Of a DNA stretch of 64,000 nucleotides, positions 18,471 through 30,104 are shown in pieces (position 1 is the stretch's first letter; each line of letters starts with the position of its first letter). The position numbers and the translations under genes were made by a program. Source of the stretch: Fistulifera solaris (Eukaryota > Bacillariophyta > Bacillariophyceae > Naviculales > Stauroneidaceae); the NCBI GenBank assembly GCA_030295235.1, contig AP026123.1:1860001-1924000 (forward strand), given 5' to 3'. The notes under the pieces were generated by a model that ran no database searches, was not told where the DNA came from, and saw only the letters and a program-made list of their open reading frames with translations.

Positions 18471-21400
18471 TCAATCATTAATCGCCAAGTCATCTAGCGC
18501 TTCAGTGCGCTTTCGCTTCCGAGATCCACCTTCAACCGATTTGTCACCCGACAGCGAGTAATCTTTAAAATCCGCATTATCCAGTCCCTCAGGAATGGCT
18601 GCATCGTCCAAATCTAGCATGGCTGCATCGTCCAGATCATTGCTTTCCTCTTCGCGTTTCTGAAGTAATTCGAATAATTGCTGATCTGTCGCGATTTTTC
18701 CTTTATGGAGTCGATATTTTTCAAGTGCAGCGTCCACTTTCTCAGGCTTGACACTTTTCCGGAGGTACTCTTCTTGAAAGTGCGTCAAATCAGGGAATCT
18801 TGCACACTCCTCAGCTGTGTAAACGCCTTCAATACGCGCAACCTTCATCTTGTCACAGATCCTGTTCAACCTTTTACGCTGATTTTTCAACACTGCAGCT
18901 TGTTCTTTCTTTTCCTGCTCAGTTTGGGGATCTAACATTGCCTGCTTTCGCTTTGAAGAGTCGTAATGGCGCTTGATAGGCTTGTGCGGCACACCATTTT
19001 CATCTCGTCCTCGATGCTTGAGACTGTGCTTCTTTCGGTATTCGGCGTTCTCTTGCATCTTTTTCTCGCGAAACCATTCAGCTGCAATGCGTGCATTGGT
19101 GCAATTGCCATACTCAGTGTAGGTGAAGTACTTCTTTTTATGAGAAGCGCGTAACTTCTTTTCAAACACTTCATAGTCAGAATATATTGCATACCAGAGC
19201 TCTCCTTCTCGGTGAAAGACACCGGTCATTGTTCCGTCTTCACGATACCGTCGCGTAGTACGCTTGTTATTTGCACTTTCCAGGGGAGAAACAACAGCAA
19301 GATTGTCGAACGAGTTGTTTTCTCTGTTTCGATCGACGTGATCCACAATTTCAAGGTCTGTCAGCAATTCACCAGTAAAGCACTCCACTGCTAATCGATA
19401 GAAGCAATATCTTTTCCCGCCGATTGACACAGTGACGTGGACAATGGGGAGATTGGGTCCCTTGGGCTTGTAAGTTATGATCGTAATGTCATAGAAAAGT
19501 TTAGCGCGTGTATCATAAATAAGGGTACCGTCTGCGTTGATTTTGATCGGTAGGCTTGGATCCGGATAGTCATACCAGACTTCTTTCGGGTCGCAATCGG
19601 CAAACGTCTTATACTCGCTCTTCAGTATCTTGGTAGACTCTCGGCGTGCCAGTTCATTCCTGGAGTGCAAATGACATTGACGACAAAGTGAGCTTCTCGT
19701 GAATCATCTGAAACGACACATCAATATCCACTCACCCTCGTACACGATTCGATAATTGCAAGTTTTCACTCTGTGGAATCCAACGTAAGTATTCTGAATC
19801 ATTGTTGCACTGCTTTGACTTGTGGTGGATGACGTGTTTGGGAGTTGGTCGTGGTCCAATGAAAGTGGCTGCAATCAATCCAGCCAGGGAACACTCGTAT
19901 CCTGTGCTACTGCAGTCTTCGTCACAAAGATGGACATGACGATAGCCGAAAGCATCAGGGGTCGACTTAAGTAGTTTGTAACTTCGCACCAAATATCTCT
20001 TTTTCTTCCGTGCCGTCCTGTAGGTTCTCCGACCAATGATCTCACCTATCCCTTCTGCTAAATATCTCTTTGCAGTTTTCGGTTTCAGCCAATGACGGTG
20101 GCAGGCTATGGCAAATCCTAACGGACTGGCATAGTAAACGACCGGGAGTTGACCTGCTCCGTTACCCGACAGAAGCACCTGCGTGCTATTTTCTATATCA
20201 CCATAAATTTTTGGGGTTTGCTCGTCCGGAAAAGGAACAAATTCTGGAAACTGGGCAACTTTTACGCATTGCTCAGGCGTCAGCGCTGTTTTATCGGTAG
20301 CAAGAGCAGCTTGTATGTGGCGTGGTACCATCTTCAACTCTTTTTTCTCAAGTAAGGAATTCGCAATCTTTGCAGGAATAAAGTAGCCTTCCTCGTCCAT
20401 TTCAAAACCCGTGCTTTCTATATTCGACTCTACGGTCATGAGCAAGAAATCCAGCAATTCGTCGTCTGATGCATACTGTAAAGGCACGTTCTCAAACTTG
20501 ACGCCGCGTGGTTGATGCGTTCCAGTTCCGTCACTTTTGAAAGTTTCTGGATATGGGACCGACGGATACGATGGGACCGTGGGATCGTCGCTCGGAGAGA
20601 CAATGTTCCTTTCTGGGATCGGAACTTCGCTAGCATCGGCGTTGTCAGCTCTGTTTGAAATAAGGCGATAATGAATGAGTGCACGAGTGCAGCTATCTCT
20701 TACAAACATCTCCCAAACTTACCTTTCAAGGACAACATCACTATCCATTGCAGGTGCGCCGTTTTCTAAGACTACGTCCTTCGGTTCGTTGATATCCTCA
20801 AGTTCTGTCTCATCGGACGAAGTGGTCTTTTGGTCATCACTATGGGTGTCGTGTTCAACTTCACTTTGATCTGTAACAATATTGCTGTCTTGTGGCTTTG
20901 TACCTCCACGAAGACGCAGCAGCAGGTACAAAGTTGATTCCTTCTCAATGTTGTAGTCGCTTAAAGTTTTGGCGTCCTCGAGTTGCTTGCCGTTGTACAG
21001 CAAACGCTGTTGATCAGGTGGAATACATTCCCTGTCCTGGATTTTGGTTTTGACCTTGTAAACAAGATCCAAGGAATTTGCGTCGATGGTAATAGTACGC
21101 CCGGCCACAGTCTTCACGAAGATCTGCATGGTCGCTATTTGAGAAGCCGACTCCTGCTCCGTATTGGGGTCGCTAACAAAATTCTCGTTTTCGATGACAG
21201 ACGAAATACCTGGAGTGCCAATGACGTCCTTTGGTATGAGATTCCTGTACGGATAGAATCGTGCATTTCGGAGACGAAGTGGGAAGGACCTATGCACTAG
21301 ATTGCGGTAGGATTTAGTCCGAAGTTGGAGCTTCTGCTGATGTTTCTCCTCCTTTTTCTCCCGACGAGCGTCCGCTCTCCGCTGACGTCGCGACATAACT

Positions 21401-22560
21401 GGGGCTGCTGGAGTAGCAACAACCAGAGGAGTTGGCAAATCCGCTCTTCCAGGTTGGTCGGGGAAGTAGTTTAGCTGCAAATGGATCGACGTTAAACTCA
21501 CAGCGCCAACGGACTTTGACAGCCACAAGACGAATCCGACGAAGGCATAAAACAAAGTCGTTCTCGCCAAACCGAGCAAGAAAGTACTCGACCACGAGGG
21601 TCCTTTCGAACCAAGCGACGCTTGATGAATGATCTCGTCATTGTCACTATGTTTCGATTTAGAATGACTCTTCACGCGACTTTTCTCGCCTTTGCAGAAC
21701 CGCCGAGGGGGAGTAATGACGTTCTCAGCCGGGACAGCGCCAAAAACATTTATTTCTTCTATCGTATCAACTGAAACCTCATCGCTTTGTTGTGTCGTGT
21801 GATAATTAAGAGTCGTAGCGCGTCGTCCGGTATTGCTCCTAACACGACGCCAAGTGTTGCGTCTAAAACGTTGACAACGTCGCTGAGACCCAGCCTTTTT
21901 CTTGCGTTTGAACCGACTCTTTTTCCTTCGTCTACGCCGAGCGCGACTGATTTCAACCCGCTGAGCAAGATTCTGATCGTGATCGTTTCCATCCGATCCC
22001 GAGCTCGAGTCTGCAATCGAATCTACCACGACGAAGTCTTTCTGTCCGGCGCAATTGGTTTTCCGACTATTCGCGCCCACACCTTTCTTTGTCTCACCTA
22101 CCGGTGCGGGACCGTCGCCAATCTTGCTTTCCGCGGTGGACTCGTTCAAGCCAGTATCCGTCTTTGCAGCAGGGCTAACGTTAGACGAAGGAAGCCATTC
22201 ATCGCGAAGCACCGTGAGAAAAGCAACGCCATTCACTTTTGCCCCCAAGAGCTCCTCTGGTCCGTCGTCCTCATCGTCCGCGTCGAGACAAGCGAAGCGA
22301 TTCTCGTTGACACCGACAGAGAGATTCGCGGTCGTCCCCAAAAGATCCTCTGGTCCGTCGTCCTCGTCGTCCTCTTCGAGACAAGCAAAGCGATTCTTAG
22401 TGACAATGACAAATGAGCGATTCGCATTTTGAACTTCGAAGTCTGTTTGTCCATTGACACCACCGGCTGCCGAGCAACCATTGCCTTGCACGGTAATGAA
22501 GCCTTCCAAGTCAATATCAGGCGGGCCCGAACGCGACTCGCGTCTTCTCTTCGATCCCAT
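18471..22560 (-). CDS. Ubiquitin-HNH-HNH fusion protein, putative nuclease
   Basis: CDS complement(18471..19659, 19736..20650, 20723..22560), 1,313 residues; introns 20651-20722 (GTAAGT..CAG) and 19660-19735 (GTGAGT..CAG), both phase 2, and all three exons join in frame. N-terminal part: a tandem 31-residue repeat ([20 protein letters not shown] and its copy), a very basic stretch ([17 protein letters not shown]) and a probable membrane helix near 320-345 ([13 protein letters not shown]). Residues 478-553 are a ubiquitin about two-thirds identical to the canonical one, with RLRGG followed by more protein. Near 866-917 there is an HNH_3-like motif ([25 protein letters not shown]). A second HNH lies near 1004-1052 ([26 protein letters not shown]), followed by an AP2-like [17 protein letters not shown]. 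The tail is acidic then basic. Nuclease activity and ubiquitin release are inference. The tRNA lies just downstream. Confidence 0.8.
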
Positions 22561-23104
22561 ATTTACCGCGATTCGGGAAATATTATTGTTGAATCAAGTG
22601 GAGAGCAAAGAAAATTTAAAAGTCGTGTCTGCTGTGCTTTTTTGTTTCGCCACAAATGACGGCAAAGAAAGACAAATGAAGGCAAGAACAGGCAAGCCGG
22701 CCGTGAAAACGCAAGATACGCATGGCCAAAAGCTGGGCGGGAAATTATTCTTCTCTGGAATAGAAAGTACCCTCTATGATTGGAAATGTACACCAAGATA
22801 CTTTTCTCCGGGACCAACAACCGAAGTGTAACTCGTAACCTTACTTTGGGCAATATCAATGAAAATATCGTCGAAGCACGCTGATGCATATTATTTTCAC
22901 AATCGAGAGCGACGAGCAATAGATGACAAACACACGAATCAGTATTCGGTCGAGCAGCTGTCAAAACGTTTTTCAAAAGCAACCGTCGCTTCCTTTGCCC
23001 AGCGTCAGTCCTGCTCAAAAGCCGAGATTATGACGAGATTCCGTTCCGCGTCGTAGAAACTCACCATCGTTGTTTTACCCGCTCGTTTCTCCAAATGCAA
23101 TGCC

Positions 23105-23711
23105 TTAATCATCGGCTGCTCCACTAACGTAGCTAATTACAAAGATGTTGGGCATGTTCGCGATGTTGATCGAAAAGTTGTTACTTGATTCATAAACGCT
23201 AGAAAGCTCGATGGCTAGGCCGAGCAAATTAGGTCTCAAGCGCGTAATTGACTTCCCAAAATAAAGCTTGCGCGGTGTGATGCAATGACTCGACTTTTCT
23301 AAGTCGTCATTAGTAACTCGGACAGTATTTTCCATGTCACGGTAATGCGGAGAATCACTGTGAATGCCAGCGCTCACCATAACTTCTAGACCCACTAAAG
23401 TCTGGAAAGAGCCTCGTGGCTTCTCTTTCGAAAAGTAGCGCGAGTACATCAGCTGATGGGTCCGGTAGCCGTCGAATTTGATCAACAGATGGTTAAAGGT
23501 TCTCTGTATCTATCCACAAGTCACGTAGATCAAATGACTCTTGAAGAGTCGCATTTTCCACTGTTTGCGGTGCGTTGGGTTTATTCGAAGATGAAAGTAG
23601 TGTCGAGCAGAAAACATTGTAGCGGTATTCCAAACCGTGTTCCGTTGACGCCAATTGAAATTTAAGCATTTCGCCGTCGATGTGCTCCACCCTTTGAAAT
23701 TCGTATAACAA
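23105..23711 (-). pseudogene. Possible unrecognised gene or remnant (two adjacent ORFs)
   Basis: The first ORF runs from an ATG at 23711 (MLYEFQRVEHIDGEMLKFQL) to a TAA near 23493; the second continues in another frame (KFDGYRTHQLMYSRYFSKEK through RLRPNLLGLAIELSSVYESS) to 23105. If one base is wrong at about 23480-23500, a single protein of roughly 200 residues would result. Composition is plausible, but there is no motif, no presequence and no splice signal that decides it. Listed so it can be checked, not as a firm gene. Confidence 0.2.
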
Positions 23712-23799
23712 ATTGAAAAGTCTCTACGGGCCTTTTAACACCGACAGATGCATTCGATAGTTTCATTGTTGCACAAGCAGAAGTCCGGAAAGGTGCAAA

Positions 23800-23841
23800 G
23801 CGAGGGCTCTGGAATCGAACGCGAGGGCTCTGGAATCGAAC
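23800..23841. repeat. Perfect 21-bp tandem duplication
   Basis: The unit GCGAGGGCTCTGGAATCGAA plus C occurs twice back to back without a mismatch (23800-23820, 23821-23841), followed by GCG of a third start. It is intergenic, recent by its perfect identity, and has no evident function. Confidence 0.9.
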
Positions 23842-24542
23842 GCGTCAGCTCAATTGCAATAATTTTCATTTTTAGCCGCGAGTTGTAGTTCACAAAAACA
23901 CAAACTGCATGAGGAAAGGATGAACGCAATTTTGTGGCATAAAGAATGTGGGCAATAAACGTGGTGGAGCTCTTTTCGACTTTCGACAAACAGCTCATTC
24001 TGTCGGTTTCCATCAAAACAATTTTAGTTTCGATGACGGCGAAAGAGACGGAAACAAAGACCCGTACAAACAAACTTCGTGTCGCAAAGGGTTTAAGTAC
24101 AGTAACACGAACATTAAACCAACGGTGCAGATGCATCGAAGACGAGGAATTGGAGTTCTTGACTTAATTCTGATTCCGATGGTGGTGTTGGGGTGTTTGA
24201 ATTCAACGGCAGCCCGGAGAAATGGATGGTTGAAAATGAGTAACCCTTAACCTTATAGTGGTTAGGAACAGAGAAGTTGTGTACACTTAGAGATATGCTT
24301 CGAATCGCGGACGGACATAAGTAAAGATAGCCGTCTAACGGACAGACCGGGATCGCATTCGCATGAAAACTGGACACTGGACTCTCTTTGCGCGGCGTGA
24401 TGGTTGACGGTTGACACCTCTTTTCTTGGACGCGTCACCTCGGACCGATGTCAATCGACCGATCTCCAGAAGCGAAAGAATAATTGCAACCGTTCACAAA
24501 CCCTCCAAAAACACGCTGTAGCAACCATTTCAACACAAGTTC

Positions 24543-26495
24543 ATGTCTCGCGTTATATATAACATGAGGATTGTTCATTCGACTACAAGTAGCCCCGCTC
24601 CGGTTGCGGATAACACCAAGGATTTGGCCACTCCGAAAGTCCCCCGTGGGCTTCGCGGTTTGTCGGTGGCCTCGGGCGTTGCTCGGTCATCGGGTGATAT
24701 GTCGGACCTTCAGCAAGATGTTGCCGCGATTGAGCAGTGGTGGCAGGATCCTCGATGGAAGCACACGAAGCGTACTTACTCGGGTGAGTAGTTTGTTATC
24801 GAAAGGTTTTATAGAAGATCATTCCCGTGTCTCACCTCTAACCCGTTCTTGTTTCTGCCGTTTCAGCCATGGATGTTGCGTGCCTTCGGCCCTCTCACCA
24901 AGCTCGTGGTGGTTCCTTGGAGGCCCCGGGTACCTCCTTTTCATCGCAACAGTCCATGAAGCTTTGGGATCTGTTGACAAAGTTGCATGAGGTTGGAGGT
25001 TACTCTCATACCTTCGGAGCGCTCGACCCTGTTCAGGTAACGCAGATGGCCCCTCACTTGTCGTCAATTTATGTCTCCGGCTGGCAATGCAGTTCCACGG
25101 CTAGTACAACAAATGAACCTGGGCCCGACTTTGCGGATTATCCCAGCAACACTGTACCCAACAAAGTCGATCAGCTCGTCAAGGCTCAACTTCATCACGA
25201 CCGTCGTCAGCAACAAGAGCGCTCTCAGGCTCTTCTTGCCGGACAGGATCCGGGTACGAAACTGGACTACCTAAAACCCATTGTTGCCGATGGAGATACC
25301 GGTCATGGTGGTCTAAGCGCCGTCATGAAACTGACAAAACTCATGATCGAGGCGGGGGCAGCCGGTATGCACTTGGAGGACCAAAAACCGGGAACCAAAA
25401 AGTGTGGACACATGGGTGGAAAAGTGCTTGTTTCGACTCAAGAGCATATTGATCGCTTGGTGGCGGCCCGCTTGGCGGCGGACATTATGGGTGCCAATTT
25501 GATCCTCGTGGCCCGCACCGACGCCGAGGCGGCAACTTTGTTGGATAGCAACATTGACGGTCGTGACCATCCTTTCATTTTGGGTGTGACGGATCCTTCT
25601 CTGCCTTCTTTGCAAGAAGTGCTGGCGAGTGCGCCGCCGGAACAAGCCGCTCAAGTGAGTGCGGAATGGAAGGCCAAGGCAAATTTGATGACTTTCTCGG
25701 AGGCGGTGTTGTCCGAAATTGAGCGTTCGGCAGCACCCGCTTATCGCAAGCGGCAAATGAAAGATCAGTGGATGTCCGCTGATCCTGATATATTGAGTAA
25801 TGCCGCGGCACGACGTATCGCAGATCAAATCTTGGGGCGCAAGAATGCAGTAAGTACCTTTCGGTTGTGCTTTGTTGGCGAGGTCAATTTGCATCTCATA
25901 CATTTGTACTCAATATTCTCACTTCATGTTGCAGGTCTACTTCGACTGGGAAAAGTGCCGCGTGCGTGAGGGTTACTACCAGTTAAAGGCTGGAATCGAT
26001 TATTGCGTTCAGCGCGCTAGAGCCTACTCGCCTTACGCCGATCTCATCTGGATGGAGACGGCAATTCCTGCCGTGAGCGATGCCGCAAAATTCAGTCACG
26101 GTGTCCGATCGGCTTGCCCGCACCAAATGTTGGCTTACAACTTGAGTCCTTCTTTCAACTGGGATGCATCAGGTATGAGTGACGCAGAAATCAGTCGTTT
26201 CAATGACGATTTAGGCCGTCTTGGATACGTTTGGCAGTTTATCACTCTCGCCGGTTTCCACAGTAACGGTTTGATTATCACTGAACTTGCTAGAGCATAC
26301 GCCGACCGTGGAATGATCGCATACTGTGAACTTATTCAACGACAGGAGCGAAAGAAGCAGATTGAACTTTTGAAGCATCAAAAGTGGTCTGGGGCTGAAT
26401 TGATTGATCAGCAAGTGATTGTGGCATCTGGAGGTGTCTCTTCTACTGCTGCAATGGGATCAGGAGTCACCGAATCGCAGTTTGGAACGCACTAG
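24543..26495 (+). CDS. ICL: Isocitrate lyase
   Basis: CDS join(24543..24783, 24867..25849, 25935..26495), introns 24784-24866 and 25850-25934, 594 residues. The catalytic signature KKCGHM is at about 258-263, with the nucleophilic Cys. Other family blocks are [77 protein letters not shown] and [10 protein letters not shown]. The length and the extra N-terminus ([18 protein letters not shown], then Arg-rich [10 protein letters not shown]) fit a mitochondrial form with a presequence; a peroxisomal signal is not seen at the C-terminus (FGTH). The enzyme splits isocitrate into glyoxylate and succinate, the first committed step of the glyoxylate cycle, used when lipids or acetate feed gluconeogenesis. 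Exon boundaries restore the conserved YSAMDV junction in frame. Confidence 0.96.
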
Positions 26496-26787
26496 TTGAA
26501 TACAACATTGCTCGATAAGATACTACCTGGTAACATACGTTAGGAATCTACATTTTTCGATAGCAATGGCTCCTTTTCAAAAGAGAATTGCTTGATTAAG
26601 CAAAGATTAATCACTCCCTATTCCATTCAACAAATCTACGAAGCACTACATTTTTATGAATTCGTGTTTCTATGATGTGAATCAGTTTGAACAATCACTA
26701 CTCGAGTGATGTTGGGCAGCGGTATAGAATCAATCCCGCGCTATTTCTAAATTCTAACAACAGTATCATGCGTTGTTCCTGAACTGG

Positions 26788-28576
26788 CTAGTCGGTAATG
26801 CGACATTTCTTGGACGGAGAAGCGAGATCGGGTGAGCTCGGTGCTTCAGCAGAATCTTTGCTGCTATTCTCGCAGTTCTCCTTTGACCCAATATCAGTAG
26901 CGTTATCTTCTTTCGAATCGTTGCTGTTTGATTTGGGGGTTGAATCACAATTCGGGTGAACGAAAGTCGGAAGTTCGCTACTCGTGATGTGCTTCAAGCT
27001 AAGGTCCATCCCAGCGACGCGATTGCTCCATGAGTTGACGCTATGAAGAAATGCAGAGGGTGCAAAACGCATATCGATTGTATCGACTCCGTCTGCAAAA
27101 CGAAGCGCAATGAAAAAGAGAGATTCGTGGATTGCATTTTCGTCTTTCGTCTTTCCCTGCCCCAAACAATTGCCGTCGCTATCGTAGCTGCGATCAAAGA
27201 AGCGGGCAAACGGCCAAGCGTGAACTTGCTCGGTCTCCAGATCTGTGATCAGCACACGAAGACGTGATTCCACGAGACGGAACCACTCAACGAAATCCTG
27301 TCTGCTCGTGGCGCGAATTGTTACTTGAAGAAAATGTTCGTGTCGACTAAAGAAATCAGACGGTTTGAACAAGGCCGCAAAATCATTCTTGTGCTTTCGC
27401 AAGTGGTTGCATGCAAGAATCATCTCGTTCTGAATGCTGCGTAGCTGCGGAAAACCCACATTGTACGACGAATTCATGCTAGGATAAGCAGGAGTAATGA
27501 TAGGCATTATATGGAGCCCATCACGAGGGTTCACATCAGGGTTCCATGCAGGCAGTTCGACAACGCCGTCTGGTGGGGTCTCTTGAATCGGCTGGAGCAG
27601 TACAGGGTTCGCCCATTTCCAAGACGCGAATACTCGAAAGAAAATCTCCAAAAGATTCGATGTGCTAGCACGAGGATGGTTTTTGCATACCCAGGCAACA
27701 AGAATTGCCCAATTTATACCACCAAGAAAGCCTGTGAAAAATTAATAGCAACACAACGTTAGACGAGGAACATCTTTCGAAGAATGAGAACAATCGCAAC
27801 GTACCTAGCACGTTCGAATAAATCCCAGATTGATGCGCCCATTCTTTGACTGCTTTAAGCACCGTCATATAAGCTTTGTAGTCAGGGACCATCTCTTGAA
27901 GCATCTGACAAACACGAGCTCCATTCATCGATCGAACTCCCGCTTCGTCGAGACCCACAAGATCACGGTCATCGATAATGTACTCGACTCGCGGCGTTGA
28001 AGAGACTAATTGAGTCGTCACCAGGGGACTCACACGTTGTCGTTGAAAGGCTAAAAGCTTCGAAGGATTATCAACTCTCGCAAATAGCATATCAATCTGA
28101 TATCCTTTCAACAGAAACTTGATCACCGGTGTATAAGCAGTTGGGATTGGATGAACTTGGTCAATAAGGGGATCGCTTTTCAGCATGTCCACAAGGGACG
28201 TGAAAAAGTCTTTACGTGTGCAAGAAGGAGGAGCAATCGCGAGAACATCAAGATCAGACGACTTTCGATGTACCCCGAGGCGAAAGGAACCGATACTGAC
28301 AAGTGTCACGCGAGGTGTCTGCCATGGATTTTCGGGAAACGAATGAGCATTGCTGTTGATTGTACGCGCGGCCATCGCCCATCGCGCGAGGATCTTTTCC
28401 AGATAGTCCAATGCTAATCGTCTACTATGGTAATCACTACCCTTGTATGTCTCGATTTCCGCAACAGCCTCTTCTAGCACCCCGGGTCTATCACTCGCTC
28501 CGGCCTTTTGTCTTCGGCGTGTCTGTTTGTTTTGCTTGTTTGCCGCAAAGGGCGTACTCGATGAGAGGGATGTCAT
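26788..28576 (-). CDS. PAP: Canonical nuclear poly(A) polymerase
   Basis: CDS complement(26788..27731, 27805..28576), intron 27732-27804 (GTACGT..CAG, phase 1), 571 residues. I start at ATG 28576-28574 (MTSLSSSTPF), the first ATG after a GTG-led extension. The nucleotidyltransferase core has IGSFRLGVHRKSSDLDVLAI with the catalytic Asp pair (about 108 and 110), and the third Asp is in YQIDMLFARV. The central domain VKEWAHQSGIYSNVLGFLGG is rebuilt exactly by the splice, and INWAILVAWVCK follows. The RNA-binding region (QVTIRATSRQDFVEWFRLVE) and an acidic, Ser-rich C-terminus end the protein. It adds poly(A) tails to pre-mRNA in the nucleus. Confidence 0.94.
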
Positions 28577-29410
28577 GGCTTTCGATTGCAAGGTCACGTG
28601 TGTCTGTATCCTTTGTAGGTTATCGTATAATGTTTATAACGTGAACAATCGAGTGCTAATCGATTCTTTGGGATTGCTGAAAGTGATCGCTCCTTTTCGG
28701 GACAGCTCCACACTATTCATCAAAACGCAATCCGATGCGGCGACGTCGCGATGTTTTTGCAGTCTTGCGACTTTCATCCCTTTGCAACCAAAAATTCCCA
28801 GTACAATTTCTACGTACGAAAGACAACGAAGCATTCGGAGTCTCGATGGAATTCATGTTTGAAAGTGTTCCCAAAAATATCGAACTCGCCGAAAACTGAA
28901 AAATTCCAGTGTTTTCTTCTTATTCGGTCTCGTAGAAGATATATACAGATACTATTATTTTATAAGTACTAAAATCAGAAATAAGTGTTTTCCTACTTAA
29001 TAAATGCTTTGCGTATGATGTTTCATTGCACGCGAACATCTCATTTTAGAAAGTCACAACGTTACAACGAAGTGAGTGGGAGGAACGGCGATAAGACATG
29101 ATTGTTTGTCGTCGTCCACGTTCTTCGTCACACGTCACACGGAGCTTTCCTTATTGATCCATTGCACTATGAAAGAAACAGTGGTGTCAGCTGTCCGCGA
29201 CGGATCTTTCGGTCATCAGGAAAAATGCGACTATAGCAGTAGTTTGTACCATTGAGAAAAGGTCATGGTCATCTCGTTTGGCAGAACAAGCGGTCTTTTC
29301 GATCCAACAAAAAGCGGACCAAAAAGGATCGTCTCGTTGACATTCAACAGGAAGTCATCTCGCTGATCTCGTTGAAAAGCTATTTGCCATAGTTCATAGA
29401 ATAATCGACC
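28577..29410. other. Intergenic, divergent promoters
   Basis: About 830 bp between the poly(A) polymerase and the leucine-zipper gene. AT-rich around 28900-29000 (TATATACAGATACTATTATT). No ORF with protein character. Confidence 0.4.
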
Positions 29411-29683
29411 ATGGAGGCCCCACGAAAATCGAAGAAAAAGGGAATGAGCAAATCTGGTGTTCGCACCAAGTTCTTGATCGAATCTCTCCGAAATGAGTAT
29501 TACGAATTGCGCAAGGAGAACGAGAAACTCCGCGCTATGGTCTCTGACAACCTTCCTGGAAGTGTTTCCCGCGAGATATTGGCCGATTGTTTCGATAACA
29601 AGGCTACCAAGGCTGTGGTCACTAATATTGATGAGTTGGCGGGAGGCATGAATCTCGACGATGATGAGGATGAAGAGGCCTAA
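29411..29683 (+). CDS. Small leucine-zipper protein
   Basis: Single exon, 90 residues, ATG at 29411. A Lys-rich start (RKSKKKGMSKSGVRTKFL) runs into a short heptad helix, FLIESLRNEYYELRKENEKL, spaced like a leucine zipper with a basic region before it, and the protein ends in an acidic tail (NLDDDEDEEA). The basic region lacks the full NxxAAxxSR signature of bZIP factors, so it may dimerise with a bZIP partner or act as a coiled-coil adaptor. Small proteins of this pattern are, from memory, common in stramenopiles. Coding is likely from composition and a clean frame; function is open. Confidence 0.68.
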   Translation: MEAPRKSKKKGMSKSGVRTKFLIESLRNEYYELRKENEKLRAMVSDNLPGSVSREILADCFDNKATKAVVTNIDELAGGMNLDDDEDEEA

Positions 29684-29907
29684 GTGACGGCTATGAGGCT
29701 ACGGATGAGGTGCCTTTCAGCTCGCAAAACACTATTGACAGGGGCACCGCTGTGAAAGTTATACTTTGCGATGAAGTTTGTAGTAAGACAAGAAATTATT
29801 AATGCATTTTATAACTATTTTGTTGTCGACTTGTTCCTACTCTTTACAACAATAGATCGCCAGCAGAAATCCATTATCGGCGTTTAATCTTAGAGGAGAT
29901 CTGCAGC
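29684..29907. other. 3' region, nothing seen
   Basis: Short convergent gap with only UTR-like sequence. Confidence 0.3.
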
Positions 29908-30104
29908 CTATTTAATGCCATTGGGAGTGGGAAAACGCTTAGGACGAACAGGAACTGCTGCAACTTGCCTTTTAAAAATGGGATTCGCGTCGGGCTTCTT
30001 CTTGATTCCGTGTTTTCGCCTCTTGATGAAATCGCTGTCCCTCTGGATCCATCGAGAAACACTCTCCTACTTATCTAAAGTTGTTTGGGATAATTACTCA
30101 CCAT
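29908..30104 (-). CDS. Candidate 53-residue basic protein with a 35-bp intron
   Basis: Reading the minus strand, an ATG at 30104-30102 is followed by GTGAGT; removing 35 bases to the TAG at 30067 gives an in-frame exon 29908-30066 that begins ESVSRWIQRDSDFIKRRKHG and ends PTPNGIK before a TAG. The start-codon-then-intron layout is the same as in LSM4. The exon frame is the only one of the three with a coherent basic sequence (KRRKHGIKKKPDANPIF). A 35-bp intron would be shorter than any other here (49-127 bp), and an upstream exon in another frame is possible. I do not recognise the protein; a small ribosomal or RNA-binding protein is a guess. Confidence 0.35.

Larger units (their letters stand above)
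22561..24542. other. Long gap, only doubtful ORFs and a tandem repeat
   Basis: Nearly 2 kb without a convincing gene, upstream of both the ubiquitin-HNH gene (minus) and isocitrate lyase (plus), so it holds both promoters. Two adjacent minus-strand ORFs (23105-23485 and 23493-23711) have fairly protein-like composition but match nothing I know. No tRNA or mobile element is seen. Confidence 0.4.

Noticed and set aside
22563-23018. 151-codon minus-strand ORF upstream of the ubiquitin-HNH gene
   Set aside because: Composition is random-like, and no leader, motif or splice link to the gene could be found.
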